Shown one piece after another: positions 41,503 to 50,280 of a stretch of 64,000 bases of DNA. Source of the stretch: Flavobacteriaceae bacterium. Its GTDB lineage: Bacteria; Bacteroidota; Bacteroidia; Flavobacteriales; Flavobacteriaceae. Made by a program: the position numbers and the translations under genes. The notes under the pieces were generated by a model. The model was given only the letters and a program-made list of their open reading frames with translations, did no database searches and had not been told where the DNA came from. Location: positions 160,119 to 224,118 of the forward strand of contig JAQWJJ010000011.1 in assembly GCA_029248405.1 (NCBI GenBank), written 5' to 3'. Each line of letters opens with the position of its first letter. Within the stretch, counting starts at the first letter, position 1.

Positions 41503-42612
41503 ATGAAAGACGATTTTTACGATATTTTAGGCATTGCCAAGGGCGCCTCAGCAGCCGAAATTAAAAAAGCATACCGCAAGAAGGCTATTGAGTACCACCC
41601 AGACAAGAACCCAGGAGATGCTCAGGCAGAAGAGCGCTTTAAGAAAGCTGCAGAGGCTTATGAGATTTTGAGTGACCCCGACAAAAAAGCACGTTACGAT
41701 CAGTATGGGCACCAGGCATTTGAAGGTGGTGGTTTTGGCGGCGGTGGCGGCATGAACATGGACGATATTTTCAGTCAGTTTGGCGACATCTTTGGGGGTG
41801 GTTTTGGTGGTGGCTTTGGCGGCGGTTTTGGCGGTGGACAAAGAAGAGCTAAGGGAAGTAACCTAAGGATTCGAGTCAGTTTGTCTCTAGAAGAAATTGC
41901 GCAAGGTGTTGAAAAGAAAGTCAAAGTCAAACGCAAGAAACAAGCTCAGGGGACGACTTACAAAACTTGCGGCACTTGTAATGGACAAGGTCAAGTCACT
42001 AAAATTCAGAATACTATTCTAGGCCGCATGCAAACAGCAGCGACTTGCGGCAGTTGTCGCGGTGCGGGCCAGACCATAGACCAACGCCCACCAAATGCAG
42101 ACGCTGATGGTATGGTGCCTCACGAGGAGACAGTGTCTATCAAAATACCGGCAGGTGTTGTGGATGGGATGCAACTCAAAGTATCTGGTAAAGGAAATGA
42201 CGCTCCAGGCAATGGAGTCTCTGGAGATTTGATTGTGGCGATACAAGAGCAGGATCATCCATTTTTACAACGAGAGGGCGATAACCTACATTTTGATTTG
42301 TATGTGGGCATTTCTGACGCTGTATTAGGCACCTCCAAAGAAATTGATACTGTATCAGGAAAAGTCCGCATTAAAATCGAGGCCGGCGCGCAAAGTGGCA
42401 AAATTTTGCGTTTGCGCAACAAGGGGATCCCCAGTATTAATGGGTATGGTTCAGGCGATTTGCTTGTTCACCTCAATGTTTGGACCCCGAAGACACTGTC
42501 AAAAGAGCAGCGAGAATTTTTTGAAAAAATGAAAGACGACGCGCATTTTGAGCCAAAGCCCGAAAAAGAAGACAAGTCATTTTTTGAGAAGGTCAAGGAT
42601 ATGTTTTCGTAA
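41503..42612 (+). CDS. dnaJ: Chaperone DnaJ with reduced zinc-finger region
   Basis: The 369-residue type I-like DnaJ has a J-domain with HPD motif (YHPDKNPGD), a Gly/Phe-rich region (about 75-110, several GGGFGGG repeats), a zinc-finger region and C-terminal substrate-binding domains with GDLIVAIQEQDH. Only two CxxCxGxG-type motifs are visible (KTCGTCNGQGQ and ATCGSCRGAGQ) instead of four, so one zinc site remains. This short form is usual in flavobacterial DnaJ as I recall. It lies immediately behind grpE. Confidence 0.95.
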   Translation: MKDDFYDILGIAKGASAAEIKKAYRKKAIEYHPDKNPGDAQAEERFKKAAEAYEILSDPDKKARYDQYGHQAFEGGGFGGGGGMNMDDIFSQFGDIFGGGFGGGFGGGFGGGQRRAKGSNLRIRVSLSLEEIAQGVEKKVKVKRKKQAQGTTYKTCGTCNGQGQVTKIQNTILGRMQTAATCGSCRGAGQTIDQRPPNADADGMVPHEETVSIKIPAGVVDGMQLKVSGKGNDAPGNGVSGDLIVAIQEQDHPFLQREGDNLHFDLYVGISDAVLGTSKEIDTVSGKVRIKIEAGAQSGKILRLRNKGIPSINGYGSGDLLVHLNVWTPKTLSKEQREFFEKMKDDAHFEPKPEKEDKSFFEKVKDMFS

Positions 42613-42645
42613 TTTGTAACAAACCATATTTTTTCCTTATATTTG
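42613..42645 (+). promoter_or_regulatory. Bacteroidota consensus promoter downstream of dnaJ
   Basis: TTTG (42613-42616), a 21-nt spacer and TATATTTG (42638-42645) match TTTG-N17-23-TAnnTTTG closely. The start site should be near 42651, with no protein start for 170 nt. Confidence 0.7.
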
Positions 42646-42650
42646 AATGT

Positions 42651-42735
42651 CTCTTATCTATAAGAGGCGATTTTTTCTTTTTCATAGCAATTTTTTTCCC
42701 ACCCTATAGCCTTTGTTGTAGGGTGGGTTTTGTTT
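42651..42735 (+). ncRNA. Candidate small RNA between dnaJ and the ABC exporter
   Basis: A predicted transcript of about 85 nt runs from the consensus promoter to a strong terminator. It has a 5' hairpin (CTCTTA-TCTA-TAAGAG, 42651-42666), a U-rich single-stranded middle with CTTTTTCATAGCAATTTTTT, and the terminator stem. There is no open frame of useful length. The identity is unassigned; it could be one of the Bacteroidota RNAs such as 6S-Flavo or Flavo-1, or new. Confidence 0.55.
42698..42735 (+). terminator. Rho-independent terminator downstream of dnaJ / candidate sRNA
   Basis: CCCACCCTA (42698-42706) pairs with TAGGGTGGG (42719-42727), followed by TTTTGTTT. Confidence 0.85.
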
Positions 42736-42824
42736 ATGGCCAGACCAGATGATTGTGTTCAAAAGGCCGACTTACTTTGCGGAGAAATCGTAACTTTAGT
42801 CCCTATGAATATCGAAAAAAAGTC

Positions 42825-43754
42825 ATGTTAGAAGCGCACTCAATTTCAAAGTCTTTTGGTTCCTTCAAAGCCCTTCAGGAGGTCAGTTTAGTGGTGCCAA
42901 AACAATCGGTTTTTGGCCTTCTTGGTCCAAATGGAGCTGGTAAGACGACCTTAATCCGAATCATTAACCAAATCACCATGCCCGATTCTGGTCATGTTTT
43001 GCTGGACGGAGTGCCTTTGAAACCCGATCATATTCGTTTTATTGGCTATTTGCCAGAAGAACGTGGTCTTTATAAGTCTATGAAAGTAGGGGAACAAGCC
43101 ATTTATTTGGCCCAACTCAAAGGGCTCTCAAAGTCAGACGCTAAGGCCCAAATTAAATATTGGTTTGACCGATTGGAGATCGGGCATTGGTGGGACAAAA
43201 AAGTACAAGAACTGTCCAAGGGTATGGCACAGAAAATTCAATTTGTGGTGACGGTTTTGCACCGGCCCAAGTTATTGATCTTCGATGAGCCCTTTAGTGG
43301 ATTTGACCCTATTAATGCACAATTGATTCGTGAAGAAATTATGAATCTGCGCGATCAGGGTGCGACGGTTATTTTTTCGACCCATCGCATGGAATCTGTA
43401 GAAGAGATGTGTGACCATATTGCCCTAATGAATAAGTCTAAGAAAATTTTGGATGGTAACTTACTGGACATCAAAAGGGCCTATCAGTCTAAAATTTTTC
43501 GTGTGGGCATCAAGAGTGAGGATAAGGCGCTGGCCTGGCAAACGCTCGAAGACTCTTTTGGAGCGACCCCAATGGTCTTTAAGTCCATACATGACGAAGT
43601 ACAATGTCATGTGCAACTGCCTGATCAAATGACCCCTAATGATCTTTTTATGCAGCTCAGCCAACTAGGACAAATCAATCATTTTGTTCAAGAGGTGCCG
43701 ACTGCCAATGATATTTTCATCCAATCTATTCACCAAAACGAAGCAAGCTTATGA
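42825..43754 (+). CDS. ABC transporter ATP-binding protein, NatA-like
   Basis: The 309-residue ATPase has Walker A GPNGAGKTT, signature LSKGMAQKIQF, Walker B LLIFDEPFSGFD and the H-loop STHRME. The Q-loop lies in the LPEERGLYKSMKV segment. A C-terminal regulatory domain of about 90 residues follows, as in NatA-type exporters. The ATG at 42825 is chosen since earlier codons lack family character. It overlaps the permease gene by 4 nt (ATGA) and forms an export system with it. The substrate (sodium, drug or other) is unknown. Confidence 0.92.
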   Translation: MLEAHSISKSFGSFKALQEVSLVVPKQSVFGLLGPNGAGKTTLIRIINQITMPDSGHVLLDGVPLKPDHIRFIGYLPEERGLYKSMKVGEQAIYLAQLKGLSKSDAKAQIKYWFDRLEIGHWWDKKVQELSKGMAQKIQFVVTVLHRPKLLIFDEPFSGFDPINAQLIREEIMNLRDQGATVIFSTHRMESVEEMCDHIALMNKSKKILDGNLLDIKRAYQSKIFRVGIKSEDKALAWQTLEDSFGATPMVFKSIHDEVQCHVQLPDQMTPNDLFMQLSQLGQINHFVQEVPTANDIFIQSIHQNEASL

Positions 43755-45055
43755 ACCATTTAGGCTTAATTTTAGTGCGCGAATACCTGAATAAGATCAG
43801 AAATAAATCTTTTATCATCATGACGTTCATGAGTCCATTGCTCATGGTTGGCGTGATTAGTTTGGTGACGTATCTGTCGAGCTTGAATAACGACAACGAG
43901 CGCCACATCAAGATATTGGATGAAAGCGGATATTTCGGACACTTATTTGAAGATCAGGATCAAATTACTTTTGAGCTTCTGCAGGCCATGGATTTAGATC
44001 AGGCTAAAGGAATCACTCAGGCTGCTCAAGACTATGGATTGCTTTACATACCAAAGGTCAATGAGATTTCTGATCTTTCGCGTGAGATTTATTTTTTCTC
44101 TGAAGACTCGCCCTCACTTGGGGTAATGACACAAATAGAGCGAATCGTACAACGGCAGGCCAACGCCTTAGCCATCAATCAAGCAGGCATGGATGCCCAG
44201 GCCATCCGCAACCTTTATTTTGAAGTGCGGCCACAATTGGAAACTTTCAAGGGACAAGAAACGTCTAAACTTGGTTCTGGTCTCAAGCTCATTTTTGGCG
44301 GTGCTGCAGGATATTTGTTGTTCATGTTCATCATCATTTATGGCAATATGATCATGCGCAGTGTCATAGAAGAAAAAACAAGTCGCATCATTGAGGTCAT
44401 CATTTCGTCAGTCAAACCTGCAGAACTTCTTTTAGGAAAGATATTCGGCACCACCCTAGCGGGGATCACCCAATTTGCAATATGGGTAATTTTGGTCGGT
44501 GTATTGGGCACGGTGATGAGTCAGGTGCTTGGCGTTGAGGTCCCAACCGGCACGGATGTGGCTGTGCAGCAGAGTGCCGCTCTGGCCCAGTCCAACGAAC
44601 TTCCCGCGCAAATACTGACAGAGATTTTTCAATTGCCCATGACCAATCTGGTGGTGATGTTCTTTTTATTTTTTATTGGGGGTTATCTTCTTTATGCCTC
44701 CTTATATGCTGCTATTGGGGCTGCGGTAGACAGCGAAACCGATACACAGCAATTCATGATTCCAATCATTATGCCACTGATCATTGCGGTCTATGTTGGC
44801 GTTTTTACAGTCATTGAGGATCCTCATGGTACCGTCTCTCAGGTATTTAGCTTTATTCCCTTGACCTCTCCCGTAGTGATGCTGATGCGTATTCCTTTCG
44901 GCGTGCCGCTTTGGGAACAAATTGTTTCTGTGGTTTTATTATTTACTACCTTTATCATAACGGTTTGGTTTGCGGCCAAAATATACCGCGTAGGAATATT
45001 AATGTATGGCAAAAAGCCGAGCTATAAAGAATTGCTGAAATGGTTGAAATATTAA
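43751..45055 (+). CDS. ABC-2 type permease, NatB-like
   Basis: The 434-residue permease has one N-terminal helix (MTFMSPLLMVGVISLVTYL), a large periplasmic domain (about 45-190) and five or so C-terminal helices of the ABC-2 fold, with the conserved SVIEEKTSRIIEVIISSVKP coupling segment. It pairs with the preceding ATPase. Its stop overlaps the mscS start (TAATG). Similar pairs sit between dnaJ and MscS genes in flavobacteria. Confidence 0.9.
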   Translation: MNHLGLILVREYLNKIRNKSFIIMTFMSPLLMVGVISLVTYLSSLNNDNERHIKILDESGYFGHLFEDQDQITFELLQAMDLDQAKGITQAAQDYGLLYIPKVNEISDLSREIYFFSEDSPSLGVMTQIERIVQRQANALAINQAGMDAQAIRNLYFEVRPQLETFKGQETSKLGSGLKLIFGGAAGYLLFMFIIIYGNMIMRSVIEEKTSRIIEVIISSVKPAELLLGKIFGTTLAGITQFAIWVILVGVLGTVMSQVLGVEVPTGTDVAVQQSAALAQSNELPAQILTEIFQLPMTNLVVMFFLFFIGGYLLYASLYAAIGAAVDSETDTQQFMIPIIMPLIIAVYVGVFTVIEDPHGTVSQVFSFIPLTSPVVMLMRIPFGVPLWEQIVSVVLLFTTFIITVWFAAKIYRVGILMYGKKPSYKELLKWLKY

Positions 45056-45945
45056 TGATACAAGATACTGCAGGTGAGACATTGCCTCAGGAGGTGCGTC
45101 AAACCATTTGGAATAAAATCTCTGAGGTGCTTGGATGGGGTTTTCACTTTGGTGAGGGTTCGTCGACCATACATTTGACTGTAGGTACTGTCTTACTGAT
45201 AGTTTTGGCTTTTTTCACCACAGGATATGTTTTAGGTTTGGCCCGTAAGCTTTACACCAGGAATCTTAACGAGACCGATACACTCAAATTCATTAGTGTC
45301 TTCAAGTTCATTAGGTATTTGGCCTATATTATTGTTGTATTCTCTGTATTGAGTTTTTCTGGCGTTAACGTCACCCCGGTATTGGCCGCAAGTGCCGCCT
45401 TATTGGTGGGTGTTGGTTTGGCCCTGCAAGAGCTTTTTCAGGATGTTTTAGGGGGCATCTTTATCATGCTTGATCAATCCCTTCAAGCTGGTGACATCAT
45501 CGAAATGGAGGGCAGAGTAGGGCGTGTGGTAGACATCCGGTTGCGCACCACTCGCGCCATCACGCGTGATGACAAGGTTGTGATCATTCCCAATCACAAA
45601 TTTTTGACCGACACCATTTATAACTATACCCAGAACCACAAGCAAACTCGCGAGTCCGTCCAGGTTGGTGTGGCCTATGGTAGTGACACACAATTGGTTA
45701 AATCTTTGCTTTTGAAATGCGTCAGTGGTGACCCAAGAATTTTGTCTCGCCCAAAACCATTCGTATTATTTGATGATTTTGGTGATTCTGCACTGATTTT
45801 TAGTGTCAATTTTTTTGTTTCGGACAGTTTTGTTGATCCGATCGTCAAGAGTGATATTCGTTTTAAAATTGAAGATGTTTTTCGCCAACATGAGATCACT
45901 ATTCCATTTCCGCAGAGAGATGTACACATGTTCCGTCACGATTAA
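45055..45945 (+). CDS. MscS-family mechanosensitive channel
   Basis: The 296-residue channel has three N-terminal membrane helices. The pore-lining TM3 carries LAASAALLVGVGLALQELFQDVLGG, of which GVGLALQELFQD is the MscS hallmark. The beta domain follows (DIIEMEGRVGRVVDIRLRTT) and the C-terminal alpha-beta part ends near IPFPQRDVHM. Members release ions on hypo-osmotic shock. The ATG at 45055 is coupled to the permease stop; another ATG five codons earlier is possible. Confidence 0.9.
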   Translation: MIQDTAGETLPQEVRQTIWNKISEVLGWGFHFGEGSSTIHLTVGTVLLIVLAFFTTGYVLGLARKLYTRNLNETDTLKFISVFKFIRYLAYIIVVFSVLSFSGVNVTPVLAASAALLVGVGLALQELFQDVLGGIFIMLDQSLQAGDIIEMEGRVGRVVDIRLRTTRAITRDDKVVIIPNHKFLTDTIYNYTQNHKQTRESVQVGVAYGSDTQLVKSLLLKCVSGDPRILSRPKPFVLFDDFGDSALIFSVNFFVSDSFVDPIVKSDIRFKIEDVFRQHEITIPFPQRDVHMFRHD

Positions 45946-45977
45946 CCGCATATCCATTAAGGCCAAAATACTGATCT

Positions 45978-47144
45978 ATGCCTAAAATTTTAATTGTTGA
46001 AGATGAATCGGCCATCCGCCGCGTACTGTCTAAAATCCTGATGGAAGAAAATCCGTCTTATCAGATTTTTGAAGCAGAGGATGGTCAAAAGGGACATCAG
46101 ATGGTAAGGGATCAGGAGTTTGACCTTATTTTTAGTGACATCAAAATGCCCGCTATGGACGGTATGGAGCTTTTGGCGGCCATCCGTGAGTTGCGCCCAG
46201 AAATTCCTGTCGTTATGATTTCGGGACACGGCGACCTGGAATTGGCGGTTAATGCTATGCGGCTCGGTGCATTTGATTATATTTCTAAACCACCTGATCT
46301 TAATCGATTGCTGCATACTGTTCGTCAGGCCCTGGACAAGAAGGAGTTGGTGGTGGAGAACAAGCGATTGAAGAAAAAAGTTGCAGAACAACACCAAATG
46401 ATTGGTGGTGCTCAGGCTTTGAAGCACATACAAGATATGATCGAAAAGGTAGCGCCAACCGATGCGCGCGTGCTGATTACCGGACCAAATGGTTCTGGTA
46501 AAGAATTGGTTGCTAATGCCTTACATACTCAGAGTCTGCGCTCTTCAGGACCCTTGGTTGAGGTCAATTGCGCGGCAATCCCCGGCGAACTTATTGAGAG
46601 TGCACTTTTTGGTCATGTCAAGGGCGCCTTCACTTCAGCCATTAAGGACAAGGCAGGTCGATTTGAAGCGGCCAATGGCGGCACTCTTTTCTTGGATGAA
46701 ATTGGCGACATGAGCTTACCGGCTCAAGCCAAGGTATTGCGCGCGCTTCAAGAACAAAAAATTCAAAGAGTGGGCAGTGACAAAGACATTAAAGTCGATG
46801 TGCGCGTGTTGGCAGCCACCAATAAAAATTTATTGAACGAGATTAGTGAAGGCCGTTTTAGAGAAGATCTTTATCATCGTTTGGCGGTCATTTTGATAGA
46901 GGTCCCTTCCTTGACCGAGCGCAAAGAGGACATTCCATTGCTCATCACCTATTTTGCGCAGAAGATCGCACAAGAACAGGGTACTGCAGTAAAAAAATTT
47001 GAAAAGGAGGCCATTGAGGCACTTCAGCTTTATCCTTGGACAGGCAATATCAGAGAGTTACGCAACGTTGTGGAGCGGCTCATCATTTTGGGAGGCTCAG
47101 AAATCACATCTAATGATGTGCAGGCCTATGCCGGTAAACAATAA
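45978..47144 (+). CDS. NtrC-like response regulator lacking a DNA-binding domain
   Basis: The 388-residue protein has a receiver domain (1-120) with phospho-acceptor Asp in LIFSDIKMPAMDG and Lys in FDYISKPPD. The sigma-54 AAA+ domain follows, with Walker A GPNGSGKELVAN, Walker B LFLDEIGDM and R-finger region REDLYHRLAV. The sigma-54-contact loop reads GAFTSA rather than GAFTGA, near residue 217. The protein ends at VQAYAGKQ, without the Fis-type helix-turn-helix. Flavobacteria appear to conserve this form. Its role is unresolved: it may act without DNA binding or as a non-transcriptional ATPase. No kinase is adjacent. Confidence 0.92.
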   Translation: MPKILIVEDESAIRRVLSKILMEENPSYQIFEAEDGQKGHQMVRDQEFDLIFSDIKMPAMDGMELLAAIRELRPEIPVVMISGHGDLELAVNAMRLGAFDYISKPPDLNRLLHTVRQALDKKELVVENKRLKKKVAEQHQMIGGAQALKHIQDMIEKVAPTDARVLITGPNGSGKELVANALHTQSLRSSGPLVEVNCAAIPGELIESALFGHVKGAFTSAIKDKAGRFEAANGGTLFLDEIGDMSLPAQAKVLRALQEQKIQRVGSDKDIKVDVRVLAATNKNLLNEISEGRFREDLYHRLAVILIEVPSLTERKEDIPLLITYFAQKIAQEQGTAVKKFEKEAIEALQLYPWTGNIRELRNVVERLIILGGSEITSNDVQAYAGKQ

Positions 47145-47162
47145 CCATTAAAAATTAACAGC

Positions 47163-48572
47163 ATGAAAATTGCCAGATCATTATTAGTCACTTTGTTTTT
47201 CACCACCTTAGTTTATGGGCAAAATAAGGTGCAAGATGCAGAAATGCTGCGTAAAATTTATGACCAAGCCTTGACCAATGGCATGGCTTATGAATGGCTT
47301 GACGATTTGTCAAATGATATTGGTGGACGACTGTCTGGTTCGCTAGAGGCAGAACGGGCTGTTCAGTATACCAAAGAGGTCATGGAGTCTATTGGATTGG
47401 ACTCGGTTTGGCTACAGCCTGTGATGGTGCCAAAATGGACCCGAGGAATGCCCGAATACAGTTATATCGAGACAGCTCCTGGCATCACGAACCTTGTTAA
47501 TGTATGTGCATTGGGGGGGTCTGTCGCTACTCCGGACGGTGGTTTGAAGGCCGAAGTGGTTGAGGTTGCGGGCATAGAAGAGTTGGCTGATTTAGGTCGC
47601 GATAATATTGAAGGGAAAATTGTATTCTACAATCGCCCGATGCAAGCGAATTTGATCCATACATTTGAAGCTTATGGTGGCTGTGTGGACCAACGCTATT
47701 CGGGGGCAAAAGAAGCGGCAAAATACGGTGCTGTGGGGGTTGTGGTTCGTTCAATGAACCTGCGCCTAGATGACTTGCCCCATACCGGTGCAATGAGCTA
47801 CGACGATTTACCGGTCTCTGAACGGATTCCGGCTTGCGCCATCAGTACCAATGATGCCAATTACCTGAGCACGGCAATCAAACTCATGCCCAATCTCAAT
47901 TTTTATTTTAATCAAACCTGTAGGGTTTTTCCTGACGTGCGCTCGCACAATGTCATTGGCGAAATCAGAGGCAGCGAATTTCCCGATCAATACATGGTCG
48001 TAGGGGGGCATTTAGATTCTTGGGACTTGGGTGACGGCTCGCATGATGATGGTGCTGGCTGTGTCCAATCTATTGAAGTGCTGCGTCTTTTGAAGACTTT
48101 GGATTTCAAACCAAGACACAGCATACGCGTGGTCATGTTCATGAACGAAGAAAATGGCTTGCGTGGGGGCCGGAAATATGCCGAAGAAGCCCAACTCAAA
48201 AATGAGGATCATGTTTTTGCTTTAGAAAGTGATTCGGGTGGATTTACACCACGTGGTTTTTCAATTGATGCCGATCCCGATAATTTGGCCCAGATTCGTT
48301 CATGGAATGATTTATTCAAGCCTTATTTGATTCATTATTTTGAGCCCGGTGGGGGTGGAGCCGATATTGGGCCGCTCAAAAGAGAAGGTATGGTTTTGGC
48401 GGGACTTCGACCTGATTCTCAGCGCTACTTTGATCACCATCATGCTGCGAACGATACTTTTGATGCCGTCAATAAGAGAGAACTTGAGCTTGGAGCGGCG
48501 ACCATGACCTCCCTGATCTATCTTATGGACACTTATGGCACTGCGACTGAGTTGAGTCAGGTCAAAAACTAA
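47163..48572 (+). CDS. M28-family metallopeptidase (aminopeptidase-like), secreted
   Basis: The 469-residue protein has a Sec signal peptide (FFTTLVYGQ), a PA-like insert (about 125-250) and an M28 zinc-peptidase domain. Zinc ligands are visible in GGHLDSWDLGDGSHDDGAGC (His, Asp), in FMNEENG (general-base Glu-Glu) and in YFDHHHAANDTFD (His). It likely releases N-terminal amino acids from peptides in the periplasm. It starts 18 nt after the response regulator and is followed by a MATE gene. Confidence 0.92.
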   Translation: MKIARSLLVTLFFTTLVYGQNKVQDAEMLRKIYDQALTNGMAYEWLDDLSNDIGGRLSGSLEAERAVQYTKEVMESIGLDSVWLQPVMVPKWTRGMPEYSYIETAPGITNLVNVCALGGSVATPDGGLKAEVVEVAGIEELADLGRDNIEGKIVFYNRPMQANLIHTFEAYGGCVDQRYSGAKEAAKYGAVGVVVRSMNLRLDDLPHTGAMSYDDLPVSERIPACAISTNDANYLSTAIKLMPNLNFYFNQTCRVFPDVRSHNVIGEIRGSEFPDQYMVVGGHLDSWDLGDGSHDDGAGCVQSIEVLRLLKTLDFKPRHSIRVVMFMNEENGLRGGRKYAEEAQLKNEDHVFALESDSGGFTPRGFSIDADPDNLAQIRSWNDLFKPYLIHYFEPGGGGADIGPLKREGMVLAGLRPDSQRYFDHHHAANDTFDAVNKRELELGAATMTSLIYLMDTYGTATELSQVKN

Positions 48573-48592
48573 CCTTTGCCAGCGTTCCATCG

Positions 48593-49987
48593 ATGAGCCT
48601 TACGGATTACACTAAAGAATTTCGTTACAATATCACCCTAGCAGGTCCAGTTATTCTTGGGATGCTGGGTCATACTCTTGTTTCTTTTGTCGATAATATA
48701 ATGGTGGGGCAACTCGGTACAGCCGAACTCGCCGCAGTATCTTTGGGCAATAGTTTTATGTTTATTGCGATGTCCCTGGGGATTGGTTTCAGTACGGCGA
48801 TCACACCACTTGTGGCTGAGGCTGAAGGAGAGCATAATCTGGCAGGAGGAAAGTCAGCGTTCAAGCATGGTTTGTTTTTATGCACCATACTCGGCATTGC
48901 TCTTTTTTTGATGGTCTTCTTGGCAAAACCGCTGATGCACATCATGAAGCAACCAGATGAGGTGGTGGCTCTAGCCATGCCCTATTTGACCTATGTGGCG
49001 ATATCGCTGATTCCTTTGATTATTTTCCAAGCGTTTAAGCAATGCAGCGATGGATTGTCACTCACCCGCTATCCCATGTACGCTACTCTGATGGCCAACG
49101 TGGCAAACGTGGTTTTGAACTATATGTTTATTTTCGGTGCTTGGGGTGCTCCTGCATGGGGGGTTGAGGGCGCAGCGATAGGCACGTTGGCTTCTCGCAT
49201 CATAATGGTGAGCTTTTTGTGGTATGTGATGTCAACTCATGTTAAGGCACGAGCTTATGTAACTCATCTTCAAATTTGGCAATTGAGCAGGCAAATATTG
49301 CGGAAGATTCTGCGCTTGGGCATGCCATCTGCCATGCAGATGTTCTTTGAAGTGGCCATATTTACCGCCGCTATTTGGCTGTCTGGAGTGTTGGGTAAGA
49401 ATCCACAAGCCGCCAACCAAATTGCACTTAACCTATCGTCCATGACCTTTATGGTGGCCATGGGTTTTAGCGTTGTGGCCATGATCCGTGTGGGCAACCA
49501 AAAAGGAAAATCTGCGTTCAGAGAACTCAGACGTATTGCGTTTTCTATCTTTTTATTGTCGGGTGTTGGCTCTGTACTTTTTGCCTTAGGCTTTTTGCTT
49601 TTTAGAGATAGCTTGCCCTATCTTTATCTGGATATTGAGGACGTGACCCAGCTGGCCGATAATATGGAGGTGCTCAGGCTCTCGAGTCAAATCTTATTGA
49701 TCGCGGCGATTTTTCAAATAAGCGACAGTATTCAGGTTGTTGCTCTTGGCGCCCTTAGGGGGCTGCAAGATGTTTTTCTGCCCACGGTATACACCTTCAT
49801 TTCTTATTGGCTTATAGGTTTTCCGCTGTCTTACTATCTCGGCATGTACACTGATTTGGGCAGTACTGGCATTTGGATTGGTGTTTTGGCAGGATTAACG
49901 GCAGCAGCAATACTATTGATATGGCGCTTCAATACATTGTCCAATCGTTTGATTTTGTCGCAAGAGGAGTCGCTAAAGACAAGCTAG
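48593..49987 (+). CDS. MATE-family multidrug efflux transporter
   Basis: The 464-residue membrane protein has twelve predicted helices in two halves. It starts with LAGPVILGMLGHTLVSFVDNIMVGQLG and includes the AELAAVSLGNSFMFI motif; the second half begins near LGMPSAMQMFFEVAIFT. NorM-type MATE exporters use Na+ or H+ gradients to expel cations and drugs. It probably shares a transcript with the M28 gene (20 nt gap). The substrate is unknown. Confidence 0.93.
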   Translation: MSLTDYTKEFRYNITLAGPVILGMLGHTLVSFVDNIMVGQLGTAELAAVSLGNSFMFIAMSLGIGFSTAITPLVAEAEGEHNLAGGKSAFKHGLFLCTILGIALFLMVFLAKPLMHIMKQPDEVVALAMPYLTYVAISLIPLIIFQAFKQCSDGLSLTRYPMYATLMANVANVVLNYMFIFGAWGAPAWGVEGAAIGTLASRIIMVSFLWYVMSTHVKARAYVTHLQIWQLSRQILRKILRLGMPSAMQMFFEVAIFTAAIWLSGVLGKNPQAANQIALNLSSMTFMVAMGFSVVAMIRVGNQKGKSAFRELRRIAFSIFLLSGVGSVLFALGFLLFRDSLPYLYLDIEDVTQLADNMEVLRLSSQILLIAAIFQISDSIQVVALGALRGLQDVFLPTVYTFISYWLIGFPLSYYLGMYTDLGSTGIWIGVLAGLTAAAILLIWRFNTLSNRLILSQEESLKTS

Positions 49988-50020
49988 TGGCGCTAGAGTA
50001 AAATTATTCATTTTCTTAAT

Positions 50021-50028
50021 TACCTTTG
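50021..50028 (+). promoter_or_regulatory. -7 box upstream of the DUF/PAP2 pair
   Basis: TACCTTTG matches TAnnTTTG and lies 18 nt upstream of the ATG at 50047. No TTTG -33 element was found. Confidence 0.5.
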
Positions 50029-50046
50029 CGCTATAAAAATAGAACC

Positions 50047-50280
50047 ATGGAAGTACCTAAGTTTTTAGTTGGTGACAACACAGATATGCCAGAAGCAATC
50101 TTTGTGATACATACCGAATTCCCACGTTTCATTATTGATCTGGCAGAGGACAGCATCGAATGGTTAGAAGAATTTGATCAGGAAGACATGAAATCTCTGG
50201 AAGATGAGATGACACAATGTGTTGCCCAGGCGAGTGCTTTTTATGACCGCGAAGTGGAACGATACGACTCAGATGATTGA
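50047..50280 (+). CDS. Small acidic protein of unknown function
   Basis: The 77-residue acidic protein begins MEVPKFLVGDNTDMPEAIF, with an FVIHTEFPRFIIDL core and an acidic end, EDEMTQCVAQASAFYDRE. It resembles a flavobacterial family encoded directly before a PAP2 phosphatase; function unknown. The ATG at 50047 is chosen over 50026 because the sequence character begins there. It overlaps the next gene by 8 nt. Confidence 0.72.
   Translation: MEVPKFLVGDNTDMPEAIFVIHTEFPRFIIDLAEDSIEWLEEFDQEDMKSLEDEMTQCVAQASAFYDREVERYDSDD

Noticed and set aside
41725..41845. GGTGGTTTTGGCGG-type tandem repeats
   Set aside because: These encode the Gly/Phe-rich linker of DnaJ and are coding repeats.
45990..46433. 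147-codon minus-strand frame inside the NtrC-like gene
   Set aside because: Antisense to the receiver domain, with no start context or family similarity.
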